The notes below the pieces were generated by a model. It was not told the origin of the DNA. It did not search any database and saw only the letters and a list, made by a program, of their open reading frames with translations. Positions 30,978 to 38,113 of a stretch of 40,155 nucleotides of DNA are shown one piece after another. The position numbers and the translations under genes are program-made. The DNA is from Alteromonadaceae bacterium. GTDB lineage: Bacteria; Pseudomonadota; Gammaproteobacteria; Enterobacterales; Alteromonadaceae. Numbering within the stretch: the first letter of the stretch is position 1; each line of letters opens with the position of its first letter. The stretch spans positions 1-40,155 of the forward strand of contig WKFJ01000066.1 in assembly GCA_014872785.1 (NCBI GenBank), in the 5' to 3' direction.

Positions 30978-33054
30978 CCAATAAACTCAGTTGCGTATCA
31001 GACTTCCCTATTTTGATATTGCTACCTTTGAGATTCTTACCAAATATGTCATAGAAGATATGCGTATTATGGAAACCCCTTCGACGGTTTCGGTTATTTC
31101 CACGGAATATAACTACTTGAATACCATCTTTTTTACAAATGTCGCAGCCACATTTTTTCCATGGAGCATCTTTTAGGGTTTTATAAATCTCTGCTCTATT
31201 GTCCGGTCTGTCGGGAGTAACAAGTTGATCATAATTGTGCAATATTGCCACTGTTTCTTCAGCTGAAATATTACCAGAATCGTATTGCTTTAAAGCTTCA
31301 AAACAATTAGCTTCCATTTCACATACTTCTGCTAGGGTTGCACGACCTTCTGACACCATTCGTTTCGCCCTAAAGCTCTTTTCAGCTTGAGGGATACGTA
31401 TGGCTGCATACCACTTGGCATCTGGTGACAAGTAGTTCTGACCAGTACCCATCCATGCTCGTCGTAAAAATGAAGCGCTATCCACTGACGTCACCCCAAG
31501 CTTTTTAAATTCCGTCAATGCATCGTAGCGTGCTAACCCAAACAAATGCATTTTTACATTCGACGGAACGTATTTGTGCACTTCATGTAAAATCTCTAAC
31601 ACTTTTTTGGTTGGTGTTCTAACCATGCTTCCGAGGCCTATATACTTATAACCCATATTAACGTATTTTTTAGCTGCTAAAGCATAGCTTTTGGCATTCC
31701 ACCCTTGTACCGCACCAATAGGCTCCCATTGAAGATCTCGCTTTTTATGTTCTTTTAAGAACAGTTCTGCGTTATGTATTGTTAAGTCATAACGGTGTTG
31801 TTGGTCTTGTTCAAATGCAGGGACAATCAAGTGGTCGATAGATACACCATAATCAAAGTCTAAACGAGTGTAATAATCTAAGATTTCATCGTTTGTATAA
31901 GGAGGGTTCTTTTGGTCAATATAGCCAAAGGCTCCACAATCTCCCATAATTGGGACTTCCCTTGGGACTCTTAAAAAACGATGTACGCCCAATTCATTGA
32001 TTCTCTTCGCTTTACTTTTACTTTTCTCAGCAACAACCTTGGAAATAAGCAATCCATCGTAGTTAGGCTTAGAATACATCTGATGAGCATACGTTTCGTT
32101 AGTCCAGTTACCCGTGCCCCCCGAGTGGACATCGTTATCAAAATCATAATCAGGATCTACAAGATCATCCCACTCAGGAATAAAGTATTTAATTTCCCTT
32201 TCTTCTGACTCTTTTTTCCATTCTTGAGACAGAGGGATGACTTTATCTACCTCAGGGTTTGCTACTGCCTTTGGTCGAGAAGCTTTTTTAGCTGCAGATG
32301 ACGAAGGTTTAGTTCTTGGTTTTGCCTCTTTTTTCTCAGGAAGACCAACCCCTTTTTCTTCAAGCATGATTTGCTTTAACTCTTCTCCATCAATTCTTTT
32401 AAGCTTTTCCGCAAATGTAGCGTCATTATCTAACTTGGTTAATAGCCTGTTTGTAATGTCACCTTTTAATGCAATTAAAGCACTAGAAAACCTTTCGACT
32501 TTAGCATCTTCATTGGTTAAAACAACGGGAGTAACGTTATCAAATTTTTGAAGTTTAGCTAACTGTGCTTTTCCACAAAAAGCTATGGTAGGTGAGCTAA
32601 AACTAGTGCTATCGCTCAATTGGCAAGCAGATAGATATAAATTTCCTAACAGTAATAAAATTAAATCATATGGTTTTGAAACTAACTCAGCAAAATCTTC
32701 AGGAATAGAGAGTGAATTAGACCAATCTTTAAGCTCCTGAAATTTCATACCAGTGAATGTAACTTCGTAAGGTGGAAGCTTATCGTTTGCACGAACTAAA
32801 CCATAACCTGCAGAAACTATGTGCAAATCAACTTCAAGCTCGCTCTTAGTGTCTCTTAAATGGTTAATTGCACTCATTAAACGAATATGCTGCTGCCCCT
32901 TATAAAGTTTCTCGGCTGGTTGCAGAATATCAGCTAACTTTTCATGTATCTCACGTATGTGTGCTTTTCCTTTTTTAAAGTCACTTAATGTTGGAGCAAG
33001 CTCATGCTCGACAACCTTCGCGCCGGTACATGAAGATATTACTAATACTTTCAT
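30967..33054 (-). CDS. TGT/DpdA-like transglycosylase fused to a DUF6884/YaaA-like domain
   Basis: Residues 1-170 resemble the DUF6884/YaaA-like fold (VISSCTGAK, PAEKLYKG, HIVSAGYGLV, PPYEVTFTGM). A basic, lysine- and serine-rich linker follows (241-265). Residues 330-670 are a TGT domain: MGDCGAFGY with D372, GAVQGWN, YIGLGSMVRTP, and LFGLARYDAL then SVDSASF with D525. The family zinc site is kept (CGCDIC: C635, C637, C640; H662 in FHNTHIFY). At 695 residues it is nearly twice the size of bacterial TGT. It begins right after queD with no gap and overlaps the NurA-like gene. I infer exchange of guanine for a 7-deazaguanine base in DNA; action on RNA cannot be excluded. Confidence 0.8.
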   Translation of the reverse strand: MKVLVISSCTGAKVVEHELAPTLSDFKKGKAHIREIHEKLADILQPAEKLYKGQQHIRLMSAINHLRDTKSELEVDLHIVSAGYGLVRANDKLPPYEVTFTGMKFQELKDWSNSLSIPEDFAELVSKPYDLILLLLGNLYLSACQLSDSTSFSSPTIAFCGKAQLAKLQKFDNVTPVVLTNEDAKVERFSSALIALKGDITNRLLTKLDNDATFAEKLKRIDGEELKQIMLEEKGVGLPEKKEAKPRTKPSSSAAKKASRPKAVANPEVDKVIPLSQEWKKESEEREIKYFIPEWDDLVDPDYDFDNDVHSGGTGNWTNETYAHQMYSKPNYDGLLISKVVAEKSKSKAKRINELGVHRFLRVPREVPIMGDCGAFGYIDQKNPPYTNDEILDYYTRLDFDYGVSIDHLIVPAFEQDQQHRYDLTIHNAELFLKEHKKRDLQWEPIGAVQGWNAKSYALAAKKYVNMGYKYIGLGSMVRTPTKKVLEILHEVHKYVPSNVKMHLFGLARYDALTEFKKLGVTSVDSASFLRRAWMGTGQNYLSPDAKWYAAIRIPQAEKSFRAKRMVSEGRATLAEVCEMEANCFEALKQYDSGNISAEETVAILHNYDQLVTPDRPDNRAEIYKTLKDAPWKKCGCDICKKDGIQVVIFRGNNRNRRRGFHNTHIFYDIFGKNLKGSNIKIGKSDTQLSLLDEQ

Positions 33055-33417
33055 TTATTTCCCATCACCTGAATAAATGCAACCCGCCGTGCAAGTTTCT
33101 TTCACTTCTACCTTGCTTAATATTGGTAACCGAGGTTTTAAATTATCCCAAATCCAAATTGCGATATTTTCACTTGTGGGATTCTCCAATCCTTCAATGT
33201 CATTCAAATAGTTATGGTCGAGTTGTTTGTAAATTGGAGTGAATATCGATTTTAAGTCTGCAAAATCCATTACCCATCCAGTTGTGTTGCCGACTTTTCC
33301 GGAGACATAGATTTTTGCTGTAAAACTATGCCCATGCAGGCGAGCGCATTTATGTCCCTTCGGAACATTCGGTAGTTTATGCGCTGCCTCGAATTGAAAT
33401 TCTTTGTATATATCCAT
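33055..33417 (-). CDS. queD: QueD, 6-carboxy-5,6,7,8-tetrahydropterin synthase
   Basis: The 120-residue protein is a full QueD. FEAAHKLPN gives H13, KCARLHGHSF gives C24, H28 and H30 (zinc ligands with H13, and the catalytic cysteine), followed by MDFADLK, LDHNYLND, PTSENIAIWIW and the glutamate of VKETCTAG. QueD makes the pterin intermediate of preQ0 synthesis from dihydroneopterin triphosphate. QueE, QueC and FolE are not in the window and would come from the host. It leads the operon; GGAGAG lies upstream of the ATG, and a TTGATG/TAATAT promoter is plausible about 100 bases further up. The next gene begins directly after its stop. Queue genes next to TGT-like proteins are a hallmark of 7-deazaguanine DNA modification islands. 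Confidence 0.93.
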   Translation of the reverse strand: MDIYKEFQFEAAHKLPNVPKGHKCARLHGHSFTAKIYVSGKVGNTTGWVMDFADLKSIFTPIYKQLDHNYLNDIEGLENPTSENIAIWIWDNLKPRLPILSKVEVKETCTAGCIYSGDGK

Positions 33418-33685
33418 AAGCTACTCTCCAATGAATATGAGTTTGAGGGGAAGTGATTAATGAAAAAAGGTATTTGACCGGTTGGTATATTAATCCGAGT
33501 GTTCTACAAAAATGATATTATTGTTGATTAGTAAATGCCATCAAAGTGAATTTTTTGTTTTTTTAATCCAGGCATAAGTAATCGTTTTCACTGTTCAGGT
33601 AACTAATAAATTTATTCTGCATAAAATTCCGTTTAATCAAGTGATGTAGACAAATTTTAAAATGATAACCAATAACGGTCACCAT

Positions 33686-34564
33686 CTAGCTACTTGATAC
33701 TTCTTTTGCACTATCGTGCTCTACTTTTTGCAACTGTTTTGCCAAATCGGTTTTGGGTTTGAACCCATATCTTGCGTTTGGTGTCGCGTAAGTCCAAGCG
33801 TGTCTCAAGTGCTGGGCTGTATCAAGCAATTTAGCATCCAGTCTTGCAAGAGCGTTGGCGCATATCTCGAGTGTTAAATCACTGTGGTCAAGCAAAAATC
33901 CTAGTTTTGTTCTACCCATCGATTCAGACAAGGTTTTTGTCTTTCCGATATCGTGTAAAAGTGCGGCTACTATTGAAATATCTCTCTCGATATTGCTATT
34001 GCTGAATTTAGCAGATAGTTCCGTGGCTACTGAAACGCTGTGGGATAATAACCCTCCTGGATAATTATGATGGAATCTCAAACTCGCCGGGTTTCTTAGA
34101 AAGGGAATAGTGATTTTGGATTCGAATAATACTTCATTGATAAAGTTTCTTAACTCTTTTATCTCAATGCTGTTTATCATTTCGACCAATGTAAAGAAAT
34201 CATGCTGGTTAACCGCTGTAGAGTGCGGTACTAACTCAATATTTTTGTGTTTGATTGGTATTTCGTTCGCAATTTCTATCCAATCACATACAAAAAAGAA
34301 TTTGCCATTTTTTCGACTGCGAGCACATTCAAGCTGGATGATGGAGTAGGGCGCAAGCGAAGGAATGAGTCCTTCAATATCTCTCGAATAAACCGATACT
34401 GTCTCATGAGCATCTTGAATCAGAATTTCCCAGTAAGGATGTTTGTATCGATCGAGTTTCGCGTTTAATCCAACGAGAAAATAATAACCACTGAAGCGAG
34501 ATAAGCCATATACCGGATTAAGTTGCGGTTGTTTAGAGTTAGTCTGATGTAAAGATGATCTCAT
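33686..34564 (-). CDS. HD-domain protein (YhaM/TraI_2-like) coupled to the integrase
   Basis: The 292-residue protein has an OB-like N-terminal half (YYFLVGLNAKLDRY, then IIQLECARSRKNGKFFF) and an HD phosphohydrolase half with HHNYPGGLLSHSVSVA (165-180) and LLHDIGK (HD at 204-205). This resembles YhaM 3'-5' exoribonucleases and the TraI_2 domain found in integrative elements. Its start lies two bases from the integrase stop on the same strand, so it is likely co-translated with the integrase and belongs to the mobility module rather than to the queD operon, which starts 268 bases further on. The substrate is unknown. Confidence 0.7.
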   Translation of the reverse strand: MRSSLHQTNSKQPQLNPVYGLSRFSGYYFLVGLNAKLDRYKHPYWEILIQDAHETVSVYSRDIEGLIPSLAPYSIIQLECARSRKNGKFFFVCDWIEIANEIPIKHKNIELVPHSTAVNQHDFFTLVEMINSIEIKELRNFINEVLFESKITIPFLRNPASLRFHHNYPGGLLSHSVSVATELSAKFSNSNIERDISIVAALLHDIGKTKTLSESMGRTKLGFLLDHSDLTLEICANALARLDAKLLDTAQHLRHAWTYATPNARYGFKPKTDLAKQLQKVEHDSAKEVSSS

Positions 34565-34565
34565 G

Positions 34566-35777
34566 CTATTCTCCTTTTAGATGGTTAGACAGAAGTGATT
34601 CAAAAGCACTACCATCTTGTCTGGTAAGATTGGGTACAAAGCGTGAGTAAACAGTAAATAACATCATGGTATGGGCATGACCTAGTTGCTTCGCAATCCA
34701 TTCTGGTGCTTCACCGGCTGCGAGCCACAACGTGGCAGCCGTGTGCCGAGTCTGGTAAGGCTTACGGTACTCAAGCCCGAGCTCTGATAATAGCGGTTTC
34801 CAAACTCGTCTTGTCACATTGCGGTGTGCTAGAGGTTTGCCATTTAGAGTAGAGAACACATATTCAGAAAGTTTTTTCGTTGCTCTATGTTGTCGCAATA
34901 GCGCCTCGTAGACTTGCTGACTCATTTGGATATCTCGAATAGAAGAATCCGTTTTGGCACTGTCATCGTGTTTACCATCCACGATGGTCTCTCTAACGAG
35001 GATCAGACGCTTCTCAAAATCGACGTACTTCCACTTAAGACCATCGATTTCACCGGTACGCATCCCCGTGAAAAACCTTACGGTGTAGTAATTGCGATAA
35101 TCCTCGCGGACGTTTTGTAAAATAGATAACACTTCTCTGAGTGAAAACGGGAAAATATCTTTAGGGTTGTTTTTGAGTTGTTTAATATTCTGATAGGGCG
35201 TTTTAAACTCAAACCTGGTTGAGGCCTCATTGAGGACATGTCGCAATGTCGACATGATTTTATTGATTCGAGCATTACTCAAAACGCGTTCATTTTTGGT
35301 ATTTATCTGGTTGGCTAACTCGGCTCGAAAACTAAGCAGTAATTCTCGTTTGATATTGTTGATTTGGAGATTGCCAAACCTCGGCAATATATGTGTTTTC
35401 AAGATGCTGACTTGGTTTACTCTGTGACTTTCTTTCCAACCCACTTCGTTTTCATTCAACCAGGTTTTGACGAATTGTCGAACTGTTGGTACTTCGTCCA
35501 ATGTATCATTGACATACTTAGATGAGGTGGTTAGTCCACCTTTCGATAATCCAAGCGAGATGAACTTTTCCAAATTCTTTGAATCAGGGAAGTGTTCTTC
35601 TATATCAAAGTCATCATCAACAAACGCTTGATTCACTTTTTGTAGTTTGAGCTTTAATAGATTGCGATTGTTTCTTGAGTCTTTTAATCCCATCGACTCA
35701 CGGAACCTAACTCCCTTGTAGGTAAATTCTATAAAAAGGATGTTGTTGTCTTTTCGAGATGAGATCTTTGCAAACAT
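34566..35777 (-). CDS. int: Tyrosine recombinase (phage-type integrase, DUF3596 arm domain)
   Basis: The 403-residue integrase has an arm-binding N-terminus of the DUF3596 kind (NNILFIEFTYKGVRFRE, EEHFPDS), a core-binding helix region and a catalytic domain. That domain shows R240 (TGMRTGEIDGLKW), R344 (YQTRHTAATLWLAAG), H367 (QLGHAH) and the nucleophile Y377 (FTVYSRF). It should catalyse site-specific integration and excision. The nearby tandem tRNA-Val genes at 36550-36730, whose 3' ends face the island, are a likely attachment site. An excisionase-like gene and Xre repressor lie upstream. It appears intact, so the element may still be mobile. Confidence 0.9.
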   Translation of the reverse strand: MFAKISSRKDNNILFIEFTYKGVRFRESMGLKDSRNNRNLLKLKLQKVNQAFVDDDFDIEEHFPDSKNLEKFISLGLSKGGLTTSSKYVNDTLDEVPTVRQFVKTWLNENEVGWKESHRVNQVSILKTHILPRFGNLQINNIKRELLLSFRAELANQINTKNERVLSNARINKIMSTLRHVLNEASTRFEFKTPYQNIKQLKNNPKDIFPFSLREVLSILQNVREDYRNYYTVRFFTGMRTGEIDGLKWKYVDFEKRLILVRETIVDGKHDDSAKTDSSIRDIQMSQQVYEALLRQHRATKKLSEYVFSTLNGKPLAHRNVTRRVWKPLLSELGLEYRKPYQTRHTAATLWLAAGEAPEWIAKQLGHAHTMMLFTVYSRFVPNLTRQDGSAFESLLSNHLKGE

Positions 35778-35787
35778 ATTTCACCTC

Positions 35788-35997
35788 TTACACAGGCATG
35801 CGAATAGATTGGTCTGTAAAGTCACACATAGTTTTCTCAACTTCCTCCCAAATAAAAAGGAACTTTCGACGCCCAAATGCTCGGATGTAATGCTTTCCTT
35901 CAAATAGATGAGTATCAATTAGCTCGTGACGGATCGTTCTTGGGTGATATTGAATTCGTTCTGCTAATTGTTCTGTGGTAATGTATGTTTTGTTCAT
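35788..35997 (-). CDS. Excisionase-like helix-turn-helix protein
   Basis: A 69-residue protein with a MerR/AlpA-type winged helix (YITTEQLAERIQYHPRTIRH), followed by a wing ending FGRRKFLFIWEEVEK. Small proteins of this type next to integrases act as recombination directionality factors or integrase activators. It ends 10 bases before the integrase start. Its promoter region is shared with the divergent Xre gene and holds AT-rich palindromes. Confidence 0.75.
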   Translation of the reverse strand: MNKTYITTEQLAERIQYHPRTIRHELIDTHLFEGKHYIRAFGRRKFLFIWEEVEKTMCDFTDQSIRMPV

Positions 35998-36040
35998 TTA
36001 AAGCACCTTGTAGTTATCACAGTATGTTTTTATTAATTAA

Positions 36041-36122
36041 TTGATAATTGTAATTATCAATCATGGATAACTATAATGTGCATTTTGTTATTTGCAAGTT
36101 TTTTTTGATAATTATAATTATC
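36041..36122. promoter_or_regulatory. Palindromic operators between the excisionase-like and xre genes
   Basis: Two strong palindromes: 36041-36060 (TTGATAATT-GT-AATTATCAA in outline) and 36107-36122 (GATAATTATAATTATC, perfect). A weaker GATAACTATAATG lies between at 36066-36078. The shared half-site GATAATT and the position between divergent starts suggest binding by the Xre repressor as a switch. Confidence 0.65.
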
Positions 36123-36136
36123 TTTCGAGGTTTTTG

Positions 36137-36385
36137 GTGCTCAGATTTAAATTTAAAGCTTTACTCTCTGACAAAGAGTTTTCAGAGGGAAGGTCAATCT
36201 CTTTACAAGAAGTTTCAGATAAAACAGGGATTAACCGTATGACTCTGTCCAAGCTTGCTAATCATAAAGGACACAATGCAACGTCTGATGTTATAGATAA
36301 GTTGTGTGATTATTTTGATTGTGAAATTCAAGAATTGGTTCAGCACATTCCGAACAAGAAGAGTGATAATTCGCCGGAAAATTAG
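36137..36385 (+). CDS. Xre-family repressor
   Basis: An 82-residue protein with a lambda-repressor-like helix-turn-helix (ISLQEVSDKTGINRMTLSKL, then DVIDKLCDYFDCEIQELVQ). I choose the GTG at 36137, since CGAGG lies six bases before it; longer frames upstream would overlap the operators. It is divergent from the excisionase-like gene and, by position and operator layout, is probably the repressor that keeps the integration module off. Confidence 0.8.
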   Translation: MLRFKFKALLSDKEFSEGRSISLQEVSDKTGINRMTLSKLANHKGHNATSDVIDKLCDYFDCEIQELVQHIPNKKSDNSPEN

Positions 36386-36449
36386 CAAAAATTGCAATTC
36401 GTGTTTTTCCAATAATATCAATAAGTTACAATAAAATTTTTGCAAGTGC

Positions 36450-36480
36450 GCACGGATTTGGCACGGATCCGGCACGGATT
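36450..36480. repeat. Three CACGGAT repeats at 11-bp spacing
   Basis: CACGGAT occurs at 36451, 36462 and 36473, each preceded by G and the last two by GG (GGCACGGAT). They sit 70 bases from the nearer tRNA-Val 3' end, between it and the Xre gene. Their number, spacing of one helical turn and place fit arm-type integrase sites, but this is inferred. Confidence 0.5.
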
Positions 36481-36549
36481 CGACACAGTTTTTATAGTTT
36501 TTGTGTTGATTTTAGCGTGTGAAGTTACGTAAGTGGCTGATTTTAAAGG

Positions 36550-36625
36550 TGGTGGACGCTACTGGACTTGAACCAGTGACCCTCGCCTTGTAAGGGCGAT
36601 GCTCTCCCAACTGAGCTAAGCGTCC
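36550..36625 (-). tRNA. tRNA-Val (UAC)
   Basis: The 76-base cloverleaf starts GGACGC, with the anticodon loop CTTACAA (UAC), TψC arm GGTTCAAGTCC and encoded CCA. Its 3' end faces the integrase module and is a probable attachment site. A second, nearly identical gene lies 29 bases away. Confidence 0.95.
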
Positions 36626-36654
36626 TAAGATGTTGATTTTAATCAGAAATGGAG

Positions 36655-36730
36655 TGGTGGGCGCTACTGGACTTGAACCAGTGACCCTCGCCTTGTAAGG
36701 GCGATGCTCTCCCAACTGAGCTAAGCGCCC
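36655..36730 (-). tRNA. tRNA-Val (UAC)
   Basis: A 76-base gene like the first except GGGCGC/GCGCCC in the acceptor stem. Encoded CCA and UAC anticodon. It is the upstream gene of the pair and probably carries the promoter. Confidence 0.95.
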
Positions 36731-36880
36731 ATTTCTAATTTTCTCTCACCGTCCCCGGTAAGTGGAGCGCCATTATAGGGATAGGCAGAAAACTGTCAAC
36801 AGTAATTTCATAAAAAAGTCACGTTCGCTGATTTTATCAACAATTCATCTAAAAATTTTGTTTTGGCGAATTGCGTTGCT

Positions 36881-37198
36881 TCAGAAAAACGTTTTCGCAC
36901 CAGCAAAAACCGCCATTCCAACAACGATTGTGAGCAGCATGTTTTTCTGTATATAAGCACATGCTACTGCTGCAGCGAGTCCCCATAAAAAGGGGTTGCT
37001 GTAGTGTAGTGATAAATTACCCCCTTGGAAGAAGCTGGTTTGCACAATGATCACCGTGAGCACTGCTATCGGCACGTATTGTAGGGCTTTGACAAGCAGA
37101 GGCGGCAACTGTAATCGAGACGACAACGCAATCGGTAAATAGCGGGGTAGAAAGGTCACCAAAACCATGCCTAATACAAGATAGATTGAATCAAGCAT
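36881..37198 (-). CDS. azlD: AzlD-type branched-chain amino acid exporter subunit
   Basis: A 105-residue protein with about four hydrophobic helices, including the AzlD signature MVLVTFLPRYLPIALSSR near the N-terminus. AzlD pairs with AzlC to export branched-chain amino acids through the inner membrane. It overlaps the azlC stop by 8 bases and so is translated with it. Confidence 0.85.
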   Translation of the reverse strand: MLDSIYLVLGMVLVTFLPRYLPIALSSRLQLPPLLVKALQYVPIAVLTVIIVQTSFFQGGNLSLHYSNPFLWGLAAAVACAYIQKNMLLTIVVGMAVFAGAKTFF

Positions 37199-37925
37199 GG
37201 TGCTCTCCTTTTTTGTCTGGTTGATCGTTTCCTTGTTGATACTCTACAACTAAACCGGTTGCTATACCGGCAAAGGCCGAAAACAACAAACCACTTTGAT
37301 GTGGCCAATCAATACTGATTACTGCAGCGATGCCTGCCACAAGTAAACAGGCGTAGTGACTGAGATTCTTTAGTTGGCTTACCACTATGCCTGCAAAGGC
37401 AACCACCATCGCAATTTCAAGCCCCAATTCTTTTAAGCCCGAAAATTCGCTTCCTACATAAAAACCAATCCCGCTCCACAATGCCCAGTTGCAATACATA
37501 AATAGCGCAGAGCCTAAATAAAATGCAACAAAATGAGTGTTTGGCTGTTGTTGCATTTTGTTAGTGACGATGGCAAACGTTTCATCGGTAAGTGTATATG
37601 CCATGGGAATACGCACCCAGCTAGATACTTGCTTGAATTGAGGGACTAGACTAATGGCATAGAGCATGTGCCGAATGTTCACTAGAAATACCGTAAATAT
37701 AATAATGCCTATTGGCGTGCCTGCGGCTAACAAAGTGAGCGCTATAAACTGTGAGGCGCCCGCAAACACCAACATGGATATTGCAATAATAAGCCAAAAG
37801 GACATCCCTAACGATTCGCCTAACGCGCCGTAAACGATAGCAAAGGGGGTTGCCGCAAAAACCAACGGAATAGATTGAACAATGCTTGTGATAGCATCGT
37901 TTCGGATGTTTTTGTGAATAAACAT
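37191..37925 (-). CDS. azlC: AzlC-type branched-chain amino acid exporter subunit
   Basis: The 244-residue protein is largely hydrophobic (seven or eight spans) and contains typical AzlC stretches: SIPLVFAATPFAIVYGALGE near the start, FAGASQFIALTLLAAGTPIG, and NIRHMLYAISLVP, then PMAYTLTDETFAI. It forms a two-protein exporter with AzlD. It is core-genome, divergent from gltX, with the promoter in the 188-base gap. Confidence 0.9.
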   Translation of the reverse strand: MFIHKNIRNDAITSIVQSIPLVFAATPFAIVYGALGESLGMSFWLIIAISMLVFAGASQFIALTLLAAGTPIGIIIFTVFLVNIRHMLYAISLVPQFKQVSSWVRIPMAYTLTDETFAIVTNKMQQQPNTHFVAFYLGSALFMYCNWALWSGIGFYVGSEFSGLKELGLEIAMVVAFAGIVVSQLKNLSHYACLLVAGIAAVISIDWPHQSGLLFSAFAGIATGLVVEYQQGNDQPDKKGEHHA

Positions 37926-38113
37926 GTTGAGTGTTTTTGGTTATTTGAATAAGTAAATCAAGATATTTGCGCGATAGTAACCCTAATGGTGATGATAGAG
38001 GCAAAAATCAACGTCTTTACAGCAACTAACACAAGGAAAACCCTCACACCCGATTCATTCCTTAAATAATCCTGTTAAAATGCCGCCAATTTTTATTTTG
38101 GATAGCATTGTTA

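Noticed and set aside
16554..33054. Ordinary tRNA queuosine genes (tgt, queD, yhhQ)
   Set aside because: Housekeeping Tgt is about 370 residues and sits with queA, yajC and secD. Here both TGT-like proteins have unusual lengths and lie among DNA helicases and nucleases.
14224..33417. BREX, DISARM, Druantia or Zorya defence system
   Set aside because: There is no methyltransferase, PglZ-type phosphatase, PLD nuclease or MotAB-like pair. The TGT-like proteins and QueD point to 7-deazaguanine chemistry instead.
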